Of a stretch of DNA of 59,050 nt, positions 57,490 to 59,050 are shown piece after piece. The stretch is from Miltoncostaeales bacterium (GTDB lineage: Bacteria > Actinomycetota > Thermoleophilia > Miltoncostaeales > Miltoncostaeaceae). Positions within the stretch are counted from its first letter, which is position 1. Each line of letters starts with the position of its first letter. A program made the translations under genes and the position numbers. The notes beneath the pieces are model-generated. The model worked only from the letters and a program-made list of their open reading frames with translations, had not been told where the DNA came from and did not search any database. The stretch lies in contig JAURGT010000007.1 of assembly GCA_030833665.1 (NCBI GenBank), positions 1-59,050 of the forward strand. The letters run 5' to 3'.

Positions 57490-58422
57490 GTGCTGCATGC
57501 CGACTGGAGCATGCGACCACAGGCCCGGTGGGTGGTGCGGGGCGAGGACCGGGGCGACGGATGGACGCTCTCAGCCCCCGAGAGATGGGATGCCGCGCGC
57601 CACATGAGGGTCATCCTCGAACCCGGTGCCGACGCCGTGGTGGCCGGGTTCGACGTGCCCCTGGGCGTGCCGGCGGCCTGGGCGGCGCAGGCGGGCATCC
57701 GGTCGTTCCGTGACCTCCTCGGGCTGCTCGGGGATCCCGCCTGGCCTGAGCTCCTCGAGCCGGCGGAGTCGGCGGGGCAGGTGGGGGTGCGGCGCCCGTT
57801 CTATCCGCGCGCGCCCGGTGGTTCGCGGCGCGACCACCTCGTGCAGGGGCTCCGGCTGGCATCGGCCGACGACCTGCTGCGCGCCTGCGACCGCCCGGTG
57901 CCCGGGGTGATGGGCGCGGCGTCCCCGGTGTTCTGGCTGGTGGGGGCGCAGCAGGTGGGCAAGGCCGCCATCAGCGCGTGGCGCGAGGTGGTGGCGCCGG
58001 CGGCAGATGAGCCGCATGTGCGCCTGTGGCCCTTCGACGGCGACCTTCCCGGCGCGGCGGCCGCCGGCACGTCGGTCATCTGTGAGTGCTATCCGCGCGC
58101 GGCGTATGAGTGGCCGCTGGGGTTCCCCCGCACCGGCTGGAGCAAGCGCCGGCAGGCCGACCGCCGCGCCCGCGTCGCGGACGCCCTCGCGTGGATCGCG
58201 GCGTCGGGTGCGCGGGTGCGCCCCGATGGCGGCATGCGCGCCGCACTGGACGACGGCTTCGGGCCTGCGCCCGCGGGCGAGGACCCCTTCGACGCCACCA
58301 TGGGCGCGCTGCAGGTGATCGCGGTGCTTGAAGGCCTCGTGCCCGCGGGACCGGACCCGGCCATGCCGGACGCCCAGCGCGCGGTGGAGGGGTGGATCCT
58401 CGGGCGGCCCCTGCAGGCCTAG
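57490..58422 (+). CDS. DUF429-like (RNase H-fold) protein
   Basis: 310 aa, GTG start. '[15 protein letters not shown]' gives the conserved Asp-x-Ser of the first strand. '[20 protein letters not shown]' contains the second acidic site (GFDxPLG). '[20 protein letters not shown]' has the E-x-x-P-x-x-x-y motif, and '[17 protein letters not shown]' has the third acidic residue (DpxDAxxxA). These match the DUF429 family of predicted RNase H-like nucleases; activity has not been defined for this subgroup. Last gene of the run; convergent with the collagen-like gene with a 4-nt overlap. Confidence 0.7.
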   Translation: MLHADWSMRPQARWVVRGEDRGDGWTLSAPERWDAARHMRVILEPGADAVVAGFDVPLGVPAAWAAQAGIRSFRDLLGLLGDPAWPELLEPAESAGQVGVRRPFYPRAPGGSRRDHLVQGLRLASADDLLRACDRPVPGVMGAASPVFWLVGAQQVGKAAISAWREVVAPAADEPHVRLWPFDGDLPGAAAAGTSVICECYPRAAYEWPLGFPRTGWSKRRQADRRARVADALAWIAASGARVRPDGGMRAALDDGFGPAPAGEDPFDATMGALQVIAVLEGLVPAGPDPAMPDAQRAVEGWILGRPLQA

Positions 58423-59050
58423 CCGGTGCCGAGGGTGATCGCCGTCAGCGAGATGCCCGTGGCGTCCACCGCCACGTTGCACGGGCTGTCCTCTGTGAGG
58501 CGCAGCCGCAGCTGGTAGGTGCCCGGCGCGAGGTCAACGGGTCCGCTCACGTCGGATGCGATGCCGATGATCGTCATGAGGTCCTTCACGGTGGGGGCGT
58601 CCATCATCGGGCCCGAGGTGACCGACGCCACGCTCGCCCCGCCGCTCCACACCTCGGCCGTGAGCTGGATCGGGACCGTCCCGGCGCCCACGATCTGCGC
58701 GCTCGCCGCGAGCTGCAGGCGGCTCGTCGTCGGGAGGGTGAGGGTTTGGCTCAGGATGTCAGCTGGGGTGCAGTTCGAAATACCTGCGCTTGACGCCGTC
58801 CACGTCCGCCCCTGCGTCGGCCCGGGCGGGCCGGTGGCGCCAGTCGCCCCCGTCGCCCCGGCGGGTCCCGCAGGCCCCTCCGCGCCGACCGGTCCCTGCG
58901 CCCCCGTCGCGCCCGTGGGCCCGGTGGCCCCCGTGGCGCCGACCTCACCCTCATAGCCGCGCGGGCCCCGTGGCAGTTGGCCCTTCTTGAAGTCGACCGC
59001 CATCAGCGAGCCGTTCTTCACCTTCTTCGAGGTGACTGCAGCGTTCCTGA
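58419..59050 (-). CDS. Collagen-like repeat protein, 5' end outside the window
   Basis: The frame is open to the right edge, so the N-terminus is missing; an internal GTG at 59021 is probably not the true start. Visible part about 210 aa: '[20 protein letters not shown]', then '[16 protein letters not shown]', then about 15 Gly-x-y triplets rich in GAT and GPT/GPA, then a 120-residue beta-rich C-terminal domain ('[20 protein letters not shown]', '[20 protein letters not shown]'). This lay-out (exported, short collagen-like stalk, globular head) is common in Thermoleophilia. It probably forms surface trimers. Confidence 0.82.
   Translation of the reverse strand, partial: RNAAVTSKKVKNGSLMAVDFKKGQLPRGPRGYEGEVGATGATGPTGATGAQGPVGAEGPAGPAGATGATGATGPPGPTQGRTWTASSAGISNCTPADILSQTLTLPTTSRLQLAASAQIVGAGTVPIQLTAEVWSGGASVASVTSGPMMDAPTVKDLMTIIGIASDVSGPVDLAPGTYQLRLRLTEDSPCNVAVDATGISLTAITLGTG

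Overview
The window is about 59 kb of very GC-rich bacterial chromosome, with tightly packed, often overlapping genes on both strands. GC-rich third codon positions, frequent GTG starts, an OmpR-type two-component pair, a caa3-type oxidase, a TrpB2-type tryptophan synthase beta and a collagen-like protein beginning with a typical '[14 protein letters not shown]' region all fit a deep-branching Actinomycetota lineage, most likely class Thermoleophilia. That placement is inferred from gene content and composition; no marker phylogeny was run. There are no CRISPR arrays, transposases, phage genes or rRNA. One tRNA (Phe, GAA) is present.

Layout. 0.2-4.2 kb: small and secreted proteins, a 444-aa nitroreductase-like protein and a MazEF-type toxin-antitoxin pair. 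4.2-13.3 kb: a DEAD-box helicase, a DUF1254/DUF1214 exported protein, a RutE-like reductase, a C39-like lipoprotein, an NlpC/P60 cell-wall hydrolase, pyruvate kinase and a Gdx/SugE-type exporter. 13.3-17.8 kb: a class III aminotransferase, two methyltransferases, an acyl-CoA dehydrogenase and a small membrane protein. 17.9-22.2 kb: a minus-strand group holding a 449-aa paralogue of the gene at 2292, an acyl-CoA ligase and another nitroreductase-family enzyme. 22.3-26.5 kb: an acyltransferase-3 membrane protein followed by two secreted SGNH proteins, then small proteins. 26.5-31.5 kb: glycolate oxidase genes glcD-glcE-glcF behind an FAD oxidoreductase, chained by 4-10 nt overlaps.

31.5-48.7 kb is a long plus-strand respiratory and tetrapyrrole cluster: heme o synthase (ctaB), an MFS transporter, oxidase subunits ctaC-ctaD-ctaE, a lipoprotein cytochrome c, an SDR enzyme, a VanX-like dipeptidase, a UbiA prenyltransferase, the ccmABCD heme-export genes, a Met8-like siroheme enzyme, hemA, hemC, a cobA-hemD fusion and a SAM hydroxide adenosyltransferase. 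It joins heme synthesis, heme export, cytochrome c and oxidase assembly and probably quinone synthesis. hemB is not in the window.

48.7-59 kb: a glycosyltransferase, tRNA-Phe, a two-component system with a secreted partner, trpB2, a standalone Nfu N-terminal-domain protein, pyrE, rsgA, a small protein with three near-identical TGWEALDKWVG repeats, class I fructose-bisphosphate aldolase, an ASCH-domain protein, a DUF429-like protein and the 5'-truncated collagen-like gene at the right edge.

Main points of interest: (1) two 440-450-aa nitroreductase-like paralogues 15 kb apart, each preceded by the same 13-bp palindrome CTTACGmTGTAAG, one of them beside a CoA ligase and a third nitroreductase-like enzyme, suggesting an undescribed co-regulated pathway; (2) a cytochrome oxidase subunit I fused to two tandem Usp-like domains; (3) a repeated near-perfect palindrome found only between convergent genes; (4) a recurring TAnnnT box 6-8 nt (once 10) before start codons that lack a Shine-Dalgarno sequence, pointing to widespread leaderless mRNAs; (5) the triple-repeat mini-protein.
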